Below are positions 56,607 to 64,000 of a DNA stretch of 64,000 nt, piece after piece. Under the pieces are notes generated by a model. The model was given only the letters and a program-made list of their open reading frames with translations. It searched no databases and was not told the origin of the DNA. Positions within the stretch are counted from its first letter, which is position 1. Each line of letters opens with the position of its first letter. The stretch is from NCBI RefSeq assembly GCF_051209875.1, contig NZ_JBNTQY010000001.1:1364001-1428000 (forward strand). The letters run 5' to 3'. The translations under genes and the position numbers were made by a program. Source of the stretch: Emticicia sp051209875 (GTDB taxonomy: Bacteria > Bacteroidota > Bacteroidia > Cytophagales > Spirosomataceae).

Positions 56607-56924
56607 TTATAAATAAGGTGAAACCGAAATTTTTATTAAATCTATTAATTCTTCGTCCATAAATTGGTATTCATCAGGAATATCCAAGACCACTAACTCT
56701 TTTTTATCGACAACTCTTGCAAATCGTTGATTGATACGTTCTCTATGTTTCTTTTCCATTACAAAAATAATATCAGCCCAATTAATCAATTTTTCGGTTA
56801 TTTTTATTCTTGCCGAAGGTTCTGTTCCAGCCGATTGCACTTGATGCTCTTGGCTATTTTTGAAAATTGCCTCAGCCGTCGGACTTCTCCACTGATTTCT
56901 GCTACACACGAAAAGTAGATTCAT
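56607..56924 (-). CDS. Short low-molecular-weight protein tyrosine phosphatase
   Basis: A 105-residue cytoplasmic protein. The N-terminal FVCSRNQWRSPTAEA carries the phosphatase P-loop C-x5-R-S (Cys7, Arg13). The rest matches the small, mostly proteobacterial and Bacteroidota variant (VQSAGTEPSARIKIT, WADIIFVMEKKHRERI, LDIPDEYQFMDEELIDLI). It is clearly shorter than the roughly 150-residue classical enzyme. The usual C-terminal DP motif appears replaced by LDIPDEYQF, where the Asp may act as general acid. Confidence 0.88.
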   Translation of the reverse strand: MNLLFVCSRNQWRSPTAEAIFKNSQEHQVQSAGTEPSARIKITEKLINWADIIFVMEKKHRERINQRFARVVDKKELVVLDIPDEYQFMDEELIDLIKISVSPYL

Positions 56925-57000
56925 TTATTGAAAACTAAAAATTTAATTACTTGTGAAAATGTAAAACTCGTAACTCATCATTCGTAACTCGTCATTCAAA

Positions 57001-59748
57001 TCATTCTTTCGTCACAATTTCATCCAAATTCAGCATGGCATTTGCTGTAACAGCCATTGCTGCCAACGCTGGTGAAGTATCAGTTCTACCAAAAAACTTA
57101 TAAGCTTCTACTGGATTTTTTCTGTATTGTTGTTCAGTTTGTTGATAAAGTTTTGTCAAAATTTGTAATTCTCGTTCGTCTATATTTCGCATCATTATCA
57201 AATTAAAACCTGCTTGAATTTGCTGTTCAGGGCTTTTTCCTTTTTTCATCATTGTTTTTGCCAATTCTTGTGCTGCTTCAATATAAGCGGGGTCGTTGAG
57301 TGTTACGAGTGCTTGTAGAGGCGTGTTGGTTCTTAGCCTACGTGACTGGCAAAATTCCCGACTTGGAGCATCAAATGACATCATTGAAGGATAAGGTGAA
57401 GTACGTTTCCAGAAAGTATAAATGGCTCTACGATGTTTATCTTCGCCGTTTGATGTCTGCCAAGATTCACCACTCCAGGGCGATTGCCACATTCCGTCTG
57501 GTTGATAAGGCATGACACTTTTTCCGTACATTTTACTTGATAAAAGTCCACTTACGAGCAATGCTTGGTCACGCACTTGCTCTGCTGTAAGTCTAATACG
57601 AGGACCACGAGCCAAAAATCTATTAGCTGGGTCTTTTTCTAATAATTCTTTGTTGACTTCTGAAGATTGCCGATAAGTGCCTGATAATACGATTGTTTTG
57701 AGTAATTTTTTGACGCTCCATTTCATATCATCTTGAAAAGTTACTGCCAAAAAATCGAGCATTTCAGGATGTGAAGGAGGAAAGCCTTGCGTACCAAAGT
57801 CTTCTACGGTTTCTACGATTCCAGTACCAAAAATCTGTTCCCAAAAACGATTCACAATTACTCGTGATGTTAGTGGGTTTTCTTTGTTGACGAGCCATTT
57901 TGCAAAACCAAGACGGTTTTTAGGATAGTCATTTGGCATTTTAGATAAATATTTTGGCACATCTGGCTGCACCTCTTTGCCTTTCACGAGCCAATTACCT
58001 CGTTCAAAAACTTGCTGTTTTCTTGCCAAATCTCCAGTGCCTTCAATTAAGATAGGTGCATAGTCGGCTTTAGCATTCAAAATTTCTTTATATTTTTTTT
58101 CAATCGCCTGATAATCAGGAGTTTCAGCAAATGTATTTTGAAATGACAACCATTTAATTTGCAGCCATTCTTTCGGTGTCTTTGGATTAGTAAAAACAAA
58201 ATATAAATCATGTTTACCTTCTAATTTTGGAAGTGGATAAAACATGACTGTATCACGAGTTTTAAAAATTGGAACAGTCAAAATTGTTTTCCCATTTAAG
58301 GCATTATCTTTTATCAATAAAGTACCTTTTTCGTTGTTGGTATTGAATGTCATTACCAAACGATTTTTACCTGTCAATGTCACATTTTTCAAACGACCAT
58401 AGCCTGTGTGTTGCAATCCAAGATATTTTGAATCCATCAAAGTTGATGTACCTGGCGAAAGTTGCTCGACATCATGCGAATTAAATTTTGGTTCTAAAAC
58501 CTTGGCAAAATGTTCAAATTCTTTGACTTTTGTTTGTCCAGATTTAGTCAGAATCCAGTTTTTCACCTGCTCAATTTTAGTTGAATCTTCTTTTTTGTAG
58601 AAACGTAAATAAGGTGTTTCGCTTACCACGTCTTCATCACGGGTATTATTAAAAAACGCCATTGTTTTGTAATATTCGTCATGAACAAAAGGGTCATAAG
58701 GGTGCGTGTGACACTGCACACAAGCCAAAGTTGTACCTTGCCACACATCAAAAGTTGTATTTACACGGTCAATCATGGCTGCAACTCTGAACTCTTCATC
58801 TACTGTTCCACCTTCATCATTGGTCATTGTGTTTCGGTGGAATCCAGTTGCAATAAGTTGATTATCAGTAGGTTGTGGTAATAAGTCGCCAGCTAATTGT
58901 TCAATTGTAAACTGGTCAAAAGGTTTATCTTCATTGAAAGCTTTGATGACATAATCACGATAACGCCAAATATTTCTATAAACATCACGTTCGTAACCTT
59001 TGGTATCGGCATAGCGAGCCAAATCTAGCCACATAGCCGCCCAACGCTCACCGTAAGCAGGAGAGGCGAGTAATTTATCCACTACTTTTTCGTAGGCATT
59101 TTCAGACTCATCCTTCAAAAATTCTTGTACTTGTGCTTCAGTAGGAGGTAAACCTGTTAAATCTAAATAGACACGACGAAGCAATGTACCTTTATCGGCT
59201 TCAGGTGAATGTGTAAGCCCTTCTTTTTTCAGTTTATCTAAAACGAAATGGTCAATTTCATTTTTAGCAAAACGAGTTTCATCATCTTTGAAAAGCCCGA
59301 TGCGTGCAAAAAATCCACCAATTGAAGGCACATTTGGCTTTTCTGGTTTTTGATATGCCCAATGTTCTCCCCATTTGGCACCACTATCAATCCATTTTTT
59401 TAAAATCTCAATTTCTTCTTTTGCTAAAACATCTTTGCCTTTTGGCATTCGATCGTCTAAATCATTGGTGATGAGTCGTTTATAAAACTCTGAATGTTCG
59501 GCATCACCAGGGATAATCGCAATTTTCCCAGATTTTCCTTTCGTATTTAAAGCTTCCTGTGAAAATAAAAAACTAAGATTTGCAGCTTTTTTCACTCCGC
59601 CATGGCAAGCCACGCAGTGTTTATTCAAAATCGGTTTTACCTCTGTATTAAAATCAACTTCATCAGAGAAAGGATTAAAGCCAAAGGCCATCATTCCAAT
59701 GGTGGCTACCGTTATGATACTTATAATAATAAGATTAGAGCTTTTCAT
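57001..59748 (-). CDS. PSD1 / DUF1549 / DUF1553 protein with planctomycete-type cytochrome C domain
   Basis: A 915-residue exported protein with one N-terminal hydrophobic segment (about 6-22). Domains in order are the planctomycete cytochrome C region with heme motif CVACH (45-49), DUF1549 (about 165-375, with RVYLDLTGLPPTEAQV and a second CVQCH motif), a middle beta domain, and DUF1553 (about 630-885, with NPLTSRVIVNRFWEQIFGTGIVETVEDFG and TNTPLQALVTLNDPAYIEAAQELA). In many genomes it pairs with a DUF1501 sulfatase-like gene; none lies beside it here. Roles in polysaccharide catabolism have been proposed for the family; the function is unproven. Confidence 0.92.
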   Translation of the reverse strand: MKSSNLIIISIITVATIGMMAFGFNPFSDEVDFNTEVKPILNKHCVACHGGVKKAANLSFLFSQEALNTKGKSGKIAIIPGDAEHSEFYKRLITNDLDDRMPKGKDVLAKEEIEILKKWIDSGAKWGEHWAYQKPEKPNVPSIGGFFARIGLFKDDETRFAKNEIDHFVLDKLKKEGLTHSPEADKGTLLRRVYLDLTGLPPTEAQVQEFLKDESENAYEKVVDKLLASPAYGERWAAMWLDLARYADTKGYERDVYRNIWRYRDYVIKAFNEDKPFDQFTIEQLAGDLLPQPTDNQLIATGFHRNTMTNDEGGTVDEEFRVAAMIDRVNTTFDVWQGTTLACVQCHTHPYDPFVHDEYYKTMAFFNNTRDEDVVSETPYLRFYKKEDSTKIEQVKNWILTKSGQTKVKEFEHFAKVLEPKFNSHDVEQLSPGTSTLMDSKYLGLQHTGYGRLKNVTLTGKNRLVMTFNTNNEKGTLLIKDNALNGKTILTVPIFKTRDTVMFYPLPKLEGKHDLYFVFTNPKTPKEWLQIKWLSFQNTFAETPDYQAIEKKYKEILNAKADYAPILIEGTGDLARKQQVFERGNWLVKGKEVQPDVPKYLSKMPNDYPKNRLGFAKWLVNKENPLTSRVIVNRFWEQIFGTGIVETVEDFGTQGFPPSHPEMLDFLAVTFQDDMKWSVKKLLKTIVLSGTYRQSSEVNKELLEKDPANRFLARGPRIRLTAEQVRDQALLVSGLLSSKMYGKSVMPYQPDGMWQSPWSGESWQTSNGEDKHRRAIYTFWKRTSPYPSMMSFDAPSREFCQSRRLRTNTPLQALVTLNDPAYIEAAQELAKTMMKKGKSPEQQIQAGFNLIMMRNIDERELQILTKLYQQTEQQYRKNPVEAYKFFGRTDTSPALAAMAVTANAMLNLDEIVTKE

Positions 59749-59776
59749 AAACTTGTCTATACAAGAGATTGATTTA

Positions 59777-59784
59777 CAAATTTA
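59777..59784 (-). promoter_or_regulatory. -7 box for the PSD1 gene
   Basis: On the minus strand TAAATTTG matches TAnnTTTG fully, 28 nt before the ATG at 59748. Confidence 0.5.
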
Positions 59785-59955
59785 ATAGAATCAATATGAT
59801 TTCATATTAATTTCACAACAGAATAATTAATTTTGAAAAATCATCACTAAATTTAGCCATTCGACACATCTTTTACTTGGATTGTATGAAAGTATTTGTA
59901 GAATCTTGAAATAACCCGAAGATTTGCTGAGCATTAAGGAATTAGGATGTAGGAA

Positions 59956-60062
59956 TTAGGTTTTAGGACAGATCTTTTTCCTTTCGTAATACTTAATGAT
60001 TCTTACGATTAAAGTAAATTCAACAAAATTCTAATACCTAAAATCTACGTCCTAAAACCTAA
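59956..60062. repeat. Inverted repeat ending 4 nt before a start codon
   Basis: ttaggttttaggac (59956-59969) is perfectly complementary to gtcctaaaacctaa (60049-60062). Additional related words (ttaggatgtagg, ctaatacctaaaatctac) flank both arms. The core equals that of the repeat at 6794-6913. Confidence 0.8.
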
Positions 60063-60066
60063 AAAA

Positions 60067-60720
60067 ATGAGCGATTTCTTATCAAAACTGAAAGGTATTT
60101 TTATTGTGCCAACACCTGCTGATGGAAAATCGGCAGAGCCTGTAGCCAAAACGGCTACACCAGCTACTACTACTGTACCTGTTGCACCCGCACCCTTAAG
60201 TGGGAAAGTTTCTGACAAATTTTATGATATTTTGTTTGGAGCAATGGAAGCCAACAATCAGGAAGGATTTGATTATTTGGAATACAAGAAATCGCTTCAA
60301 ACCCTTGCTAAAATGCCAATGGACGAGCAAACTCGCTATGCTTCGGCGTTTGCAGCAGCACAAGCGATGGGTATAACATCTCAAAAACTAAATGATTCGG
60401 CTCAGTTTTATTTGAATGTTTTGAAAACAGAAGATGCAAAATTTCAAGAATCAGTGAATGCACAACGCCAAAAACAGATTGGTAGTAAAGAAAAAGCGAT
60501 TGCAGATCTTGATGCAACAATAAAAGCCAAAGGCGAACAAATTGCCAGATTGACACAAGAAATAGCTGCACACCAAGATGATATGGGTAAAATGAAAGCC
60601 GAAATATCAGAAGCGGTGGTAAAAATAGAAACAACACTCAGCGATTTTCATGCAACTTATAGTGATTTGACAAGTCAAATTGCTCAAGATGTGGAGAAAA
60701 TGAGTAAATATTTGAAGTAA
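60067..60720 (+). CDS. Coiled-coil protein paired with the PspA-like gene
   Basis: 217 residues, no signal peptide. A short amphipathic N-terminal helix (MSDFLSKLKGIFIVP) leads to a Pro/Ala/Thr-rich linker (about 16-48), a compact helical region (about 50-120, FYDILFGAMEANNQEGFDYLEYKKSLQ), and a long coiled coil (about 125-215). I recognise no family. The N-terminal amphipathic helix plus coiled coil resembles membrane-associating PspA/Vipp1 logic. The next gene encodes a membrane-anchored PspA-like protein 158 bp downstream on the same strand, so a joint membrane-remodelling or scaffolding role is a reasonable inference. Confidence 0.7.
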   Translation: MSDFLSKLKGIFIVPTPADGKSAEPVAKTATPATTTVPVAPAPLSGKVSDKFYDILFGAMEANNQEGFDYLEYKKSLQTLAKMPMDEQTRYASAFAAAQAMGITSQKLNDSAQFYLNVLKTEDAKFQESVNAQRQKQIGSKEKAIADLDATIKAKGEQIARLTQEIAAHQDDMGKMKAEISEAVVKIETTLSDFHATYSDLTSQIAQDVEKMSKYLK

Positions 60721-60801
60721 AAAGTAGTCGATGGGTAGTATTCATATTCCAGAAAGAAAAATTATCGATTTTCAATTATTCATTAAAAAATACCTAAACC
60801 A

Positions 60802-60866
60802 AAAAGAGAAATGCCTCATTCTCTTTTCAATTTAAAAACAAAACTCCCATTTTAGAGGCTGGGAGT
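60802..60866 (+). promoter_or_regulatory. Two consecutive hairpins before the PspA-like gene
   Basis: AAAAGAGAA (60802-60810) pairs with TTCTCTTTT (60819-60827). ACTCCCA (60843-60849) pairs with TGGGAGT (60860-60866), ending 12 nt before the ATG at 60879. They may terminate or attenuate transcription from the preceding gene, or affect initiation of the second. Confidence 0.5.
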
Positions 60867-60878
60867 AGTCAATAAACA

Positions 60879-61862
60879 ATGGAACTACAAGAATCTAAAC
60901 CAAAATCATTTTGGAATCGCCCAGAAGGCACGACAGGTATGCTTTTCGCCGCAGGGGCATTGCTTGGTGGTGGTTATCTACTATACCAAGCACTACCATT
61001 TCTGATAACATTAGCATCAAATACGCTTTATTTGGCGGGTTTACTCATTGTTTTAGCGGCCGTTATCTATATGATACTCGACCCAAAAATGCGTAATCTC
61101 ATTTTCTATATCTATAAAAGTATCATGCGTTGGGTTACAGGTTTATTTGTTCAACTCGATCCAATTGGTATTTTAAAAACTTATATTGACCAATTGCAAG
61201 GAAATTTGGGCAAAATGAACCAACAAATCTCAAAGTTAAAAGGTCAAATGATTAATCTGAAAACGATAATCGAAACCAATAAAAAGCAAATTCAAAATGA
61301 CTTGAGTTTGGCAAGTAAAGCCAAAGAAACCGATAAACAAGCCATGATGGTTTTGAAAGCTCGTAAGGCTGGTCGTTTGCAAGAGTCTAACATGAAATTA
61401 GATGATTTGTACAAAAAAATGGAAATTTTGTACCGTGTATTAGGCAAGATGTACGAAAACTCAGCGGTAATGCTCGAAGATATTAAAGACCAAGTGGTAG
61501 TAAAAGAGCAAGAACGCAAGGCGATTCGTGCAAGCCATTCTGCCATGCGTTCAGCAATGAATATTTTGAGTGGAGATAAAGATCAACGCCAAATGTTTGA
61601 TATGGCAATGGAATCTATCACTGACGATGTGAGTCAAAAAGTAGGTGAAATGCAACGTTTTATGGAAGTTTCATCAAACTTTATGGATTCAATAGATTTA
61701 CAAAATGGCGTTTTCGAGGAAGAAGGTTTAAATATGTTAGAGAAATGGGAGAAAGAAGGCATTTCGTTGCTCTTGGGTGATGATAAAAAAGCATTAATTG
61801 CAGGAAATAGTGTTTCGTCAACGAAATCGTCAGGAAATCAGTACGATAAATTATTTGAGTAA
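60879..61862 (+). CDS. PspA/Vipp1-like helical protein with N-terminal membrane anchor
   Basis: 327 residues. Two hydrophobic helices (about 18-40 and 43-68) form a hairpin anchor. A long, mostly helical region follows (about 90-290: LDPIGILKTYIDQLQGNLGKMNQQISKLKGQ, KAKETDKQAMMVLKARKAGRLQESNMKLDDLYKKME), with the heptad pattern and length of the PspA/IM30 (bacterial ESCRT-III-like) core. The C-terminus is Ser-rich. Canonical PspA has no transmembrane segments, so the fused anchor is unusual. It is probably co-expressed with the coiled-coil gene upstream. Assignment rests on helix pattern, not on a diagnostic motif. Confidence 0.65.
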   Translation: MELQESKPKSFWNRPEGTTGMLFAAGALLGGGYLLYQALPFLITLASNTLYLAGLLIVLAAVIYMILDPKMRNLIFYIYKSIMRWVTGLFVQLDPIGILKTYIDQLQGNLGKMNQQISKLKGQMINLKTIIETNKKQIQNDLSLASKAKETDKQAMMVLKARKAGRLQESNMKLDDLYKKMEILYRVLGKMYENSAVMLEDIKDQVVVKEQERKAIRASHSAMRSAMNILSGDKDQRQMFDMAMESITDDVSQKVGEMQRFMEVSSNFMDSIDLQNGVFEEEGLNMLEKWEKEGISLLLGDDKKALIAGNSVSSTKSSGNQYDKLFE

Positions 61863-61883
61863 AAATAAGCAAGATTTTAATTG

Positions 61884-61926
61884 AAAAACGGAGGTCTTAT
61901 CGCTAAGATCTCCGTTTTATATTTTT
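61884..61926 (+). terminator. Terminator after the PspA-like gene
   Basis: AAAACGGAGGTCTTA pairs with TAAGATCTCCGTTTT, 15 bp with one G-T wobble and a 4-nt loop, followed by atattttttt. It lies between convergent genes and could serve both. Confidence 0.88.
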
Positions 61927-61932
61927 TTAAAA

Positions 61933-62757
61933 TCAATATTTCTTCATTACCTTCACAAGCATATTTGTAATTACTTCATAGCCTTTATCAGAAGGATGAA
62001 GCCCGTCGTAAGTCATATCAATTGCTTCGACTGGATAAGGATATTCGTCTTTTTCAGGATTAAATGGAACATCAATAAATTGTGGGTAAGTATAATTCTT
62101 ATATTCTCCTGTTTGAGGGTCTTTTAGTCGTTTGAATTTTACTAAATTTTCGTGTGTCATACCACTTTCATTGTAGAGATCAATCACTTTACAATGTTCT
62201 TTTTTGCCAATAACTTTAATTGCTTCTGCAAACTGAGCTAAAAACTGTCCTTTTTTTTCTTTATACGAACCAAAAGCATTGTTTTTGAAATTATTGATAT
62301 ACACAAAATCAACTCGCTGCATAGGTGTAATTAGGATGATTTTAGCATTTTTATTCAGCCTTCTAATTTTGTCAATGATGATGCGATAAGAACCATATAA
62401 AGTTTTACTACCTGTATTTTCCTGATAGTCAGACATTTGCCCAATAGGCCTCCCTTGCCACCAATCATTTGTTCCAAGAAAAACAGAGTAAACATCTGCA
62501 GCCGTAAGCCCCAATGTTTCAATTTTATCAGCTATTCCGCCTGATGTCCAACCATTATGCCCTTGATTGACATAGTGAATATTTGGTAGTTTTTCAACTA
62601 CACCACTCATGTAGCCTTTTGTAATTCTATTACCTGTTTCGTTTGGATGTTCGTTCAAATAGGTGATAGAGTCACCAATGGCTACCCAAGTTATTTCTTT
62701 GGGTTTGTACGAACTGCTTAGAAAGAATAAAGAAGTTAATAATAGTAGTTTTTTCAT
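61933..62757 (-). CDS. Exported SGNH/GDSL hydrolase
   Basis: A 274-residue esterase-type SGNH hydrolase with a signal peptide (about 1-16). The conserved blocks are WVAIGDSITYL with the nucleophile Ser30, a Gly in QGHNGWTSGG, Asn in FLGTNDWW, and the C-terminal DGLHPSDKGY carrying Asp and His. All catalytic blocks are present. The family covers carbohydrate acetylesterases and lipases; the Trp-rich GTNDWWQG block does not settle the substrate. It stands alone with its own upstream inverted repeat. Confidence 0.92.
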   Translation of the reverse strand: MKKLLLLTSLFFLSSSYKPKEITWVAIGDSITYLNEHPNETGNRITKGYMSGVVEKLPNIHYVNQGHNGWTSGGIADKIETLGLTAADVYSVFLGTNDWWQGRPIGQMSDYQENTGSKTLYGSYRIIIDKIRRLNKNAKIILITPMQRVDFVYINNFKNNAFGSYKEKKGQFLAQFAEAIKVIGKKEHCKVIDLYNESGMTHENLVKFKRLKDPQTGEYKNYTYPQFIDVPFNPEKDEYPYPVEAIDMTYDGLHPSDKGYEVITNMLVKVMKKY

Positions 62758-62769
62758 TTTAGTTTAGTT

Positions 62770-62850
62770 CGACGGAGTTCCTACCGCAACGGCGGATCCT
62801 TCCGTCCTAATATTTGTCAAAAAAAGACGGTTGTGGTAGAAACTCCGTCG
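62770..62850. repeat. GC-richer 23-bp inverted repeat upstream of the SGNH gene
   Basis: Positions 62770-62792 and 62828-62850 are complementary at 20 of 23 bases, both beginning cgacggagtt when read inward. A secondary ggatccttccgtcc motif lies in the loop. The arms are much richer in G and C than the flanks. It resembles a short palindromic dispersed element more than a terminator, since no T-run follows either arm. Confidence 0.75.
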
Positions 62851-62925
62851 TAATGCACAAAAAAATCGCATAAATTCTTGATAAACAAGTATTTATGCGA
62901 TTAAATATTTTCTAACTGAAAATTA

Positions 62926-63531
62926 TTAGTTATGTCTTACCAACAATTTTTTTGTAACTAATTTTTTGCCATCTACAACCAATTGATAAAGATATACACC
63001 TGAATCCCAATTAGTTGTCTGAACTTTTAATTTGCGGTCATTTTTATCTAATTCATAATTAGCAACTTCATTGCCAAGTAAATTATAGAATGACATACTT
63101 GCTTCATTTACATTTCCTGTAATCACATAATCAATGTTTGCAATGTCATTGGCAGGGTTTGGGTAAATATTGGAAACAATTAATTTCTCGCTTGAATAAA
63201 GTCTGTCATTGTTATTTTCACCTACACTTTTATCAAACGTAGCAGCAGGAGCTTCATTATTGACAGTTTTTGCAATAACTGGTTTTGAAGAACCATTCAA
63301 TAAGGCATTTCTAAAGTACTGATTTACGACTGAAGGTTTATTCAATTTTACCTCGGTTGGCATTGGTTTGCTCACAAAGGCTAATTTTTGAAGGGAAGCC
63401 TTACTTGTAGTGTTTGGCTTCTTCCCAATATCCAAGCGAGACTTGCCTTTCTCCACTTGGGCGAAAGCAATGTTGGATACGAGTACAACTCCAATCAGTA
63501 CTGATAAGTATTTTTGTAAATGTTTTACCAT
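62926..63531 (-). CDS. Small T9SS cargo protein (type A sorting domain)
   Basis: 201 residues. It has a signal peptide (ending NIAFAQ, about 25), a basic low-complexity middle without a recognisable domain (about 26-105), and a complete C-terminal type A T9SS sorting domain (about 118-201: IYPNPANDIANIDYVI, MSFYNLLGNEVANYEL, WDSGVYLYQLVVDGKKLVTKKLLVRHN). It should be exported by Sec and then moved across the outer membrane by the T9SS and attached or released. The lack of an obvious functional domain before the sorting signal is unusual. Confidence 0.9.
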   Translation of the reverse strand: MVKHLQKYLSVLIGVVLVSNIAFAQVEKGKSRLDIGKKPNTTSKASLQKLAFVSKPMPTEVKLNKPSVVNQYFRNALLNGSSKPVIAKTVNNEAPAATFDKSVGENNNDRLYSSEKLIVSNIYPNPANDIANIDYVITGNVNEASMSFYNLLGNEVANYELDKNDRKLKVQTTNWDSGVYLYQLVVDGKKLVTKKLLVRHN

Positions 63532-63584
63532 AAATTAACCAAAATCAATTTTATATTTTTGCACGTATACTATTAGGGATAATA

Positions 63585-63592
63585 CAAAAATA
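63585..63592 (-). promoter_or_regulatory. -7 box for the T9SS cargo gene
   Basis: On the minus strand TATTTTTG matches the consensus 53 nt before the ATG at 63531. A second copy of the box, facing the other way, is at about 63554-63561 within a partly symmetrical acgtat region. Confidence 0.5.
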
Positions 63593-63717
63593 CGTGAAAA
63601 TTTTTAAAATCCAAACTATTTTATGTTATTAAGACTACTTTTTTGGACAAAAGGTTGCAATGAAAAGAAACTTTTTTCGTTAGCGATGTTTTTTTAGTAA
63701 AAAAGTGTACTAAAGAG

Positions 63718-63999
63718 CTATTTTTTTATTGGAATCATAGCAAATTTCAAGCCAAGAACTTCTGCTTTTGTGGGTTTTTCTTTTTCTCTCCAATTAAAAC
63801 CTTCCAATTGATTACTGTCATTGGTTAATTCTTTTGGTGGAACGAGTTTGGAATCTGGTTTACCTAAAAATGATATTTTATTTACCTGATTTTCTTTAAA
63901 CTTTACGTTCATTTTACTGCATTCGACTCGATTCACACCAATGAGTTTATTTTTATCATCTAAGGCATAATAAATACTTTCTCCATTGCCTTCTACCAT
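63718..63999 (-). CDS. OstA-like (LptA/LptD N-domain-type) protein, C-terminal end
   Basis: The last 93 residues of a gene that continues past the right edge; the apparent ATG at 63999 is likely internal. The sequence YYALDDKNKLIGVNRVECSKMNVKFK, then NKISFLGKPDSKLVPPKEL and GFNWREKEKPTKAEVLG matches the C-terminal part of Bacteroidota OstA-like proteins. These carry the organic-solvent-tolerance A beta-jellyroll used in LPS transport. An LPS-transport or outer-membrane role is inferred from the family. Confidence 0.78.
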   Translation of the reverse strand: MVEGNGESIYYALDDKNKLIGVNRVECSKMNVKFKENQVNKISFLGKPDSKLVPPKELTNDSNQLEGFNWREKEKPTKAEVLGLKFAMIPIKK

Positions 64000-64000
64000 C

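Larger units (their letters stand above)
59749..60066. other. 318-bp divergent spacer
   Basis: No gene is visible. It holds a minus-strand -7 box for the PSD1 gene at its left end, an AT-rich middle and the taggttttagg-type inverted repeat at its right end. The repeat leads up to the ATG at 60067. Confidence 0.6.

Noticed and set aside
1..64000. CRISPR arrays, tRNA or rRNA genes, insertion sequences and phage genes
   Set aside because: No regularly spaced repeats, cloverleaf-like spacers, transposase or phage structural frames were seen in the coding or non-coding parts.

Overview
The window looks like a chromosomal segment of a Bacteroidota bacterium, most probably order Cytophagales (a Spirosomaceae-type genome such as Emticicia, Runella or relatives; the genus is inference). 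The evidence is low GC, absent Shine-Dalgarno leaders, TAnnTTTG-type promoter boxes, SusC/SusD pairs, a T9SS sorting domain, a PorD-like DUF4835 protein, a lipidated TamA (TamL) with TamB, a long NusB, and an Rpb6-like omega subunit. No tRNA, rRNA, CRISPR array, insertion sequence or prophage was seen.

Layout. 1-3.2 kb: a possible clipped gene end and two tandem S41 peptidases. 3.4-9.3 kb: a housekeeping run (nusB, YtxH, DUF1573, yajC, YbbR, DUF721/DciA-like), a KirBac-type potassium channel and an LD-carboxypeptidase. 9.2-10 kb: a decayed zeta-type toxin kinase with an intact small downstream ORF. 10.1-13.1 kb: a FadJ-type beta-oxidation enzyme and a small outer-membrane protein. 13.1-19.2 kb: a minus-strand operon galK-lacZ-glpD. 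19.5-38.2 kb: two divergent SusCD arms around an 889-bp control region. The left arm is SusC-SusD-FG-GAP lipoprotein. The right arm is SusC-SusD-vanadium-haloperoxidase-like lipoprotein-membrane-anchored FG-GAP/ASPIC protein-exported metallo-beta-lactamase-fold enzyme. A LacI-family regulator follows at 38.3 kb. 39.3-55.5 kb: ppk1, a transglutaminase, bamD, rpoZ, tamL-tamB, coaBC, a PorD-like gene and a three-gene operon of a membrane protein, a 2H phosphoesterase and DUF1835. 55.6-64 kb: a Tat-exported TIM-barrel epimerase, a short tyrosine phosphatase, a PSD1/DUF1549/DUF1553 cytochrome-type protein, a coiled-coil protein paired with a PspA-like membrane protein, an SGNH hydrolase, a minimal T9SS cargo and the clipped end of an OstA-like gene.

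How the parts fit. Five near-palindromic sites of the form TGCAAACGTTTGCA lie only upstream of galK and between the divergent susC genes. In both places two of them sit 42-43 bp apart, with a CC-centred site distal and a degenerate CG-centred site proximal. With a LacI regulator nearby, this suggests one regulon joining outer-membrane uptake to extracytoplasmic beta-galactosidase and galactokinase. The haloperoxidase-like, FG-GAP and MBL genes of the right arm are the least explained part of that system.

Non-coding structure. Several intergenic spacers are nearly filled by inverted repeats built from short word families. At two loci the right arm ends 4 nt before a start codon. bamD and tamB each have a promoter box exactly 5 nt before the ATG, which predicts leaderless transcripts. 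Several start codons were moved downstream of the longest ORF, most notably fadJ to 10162.
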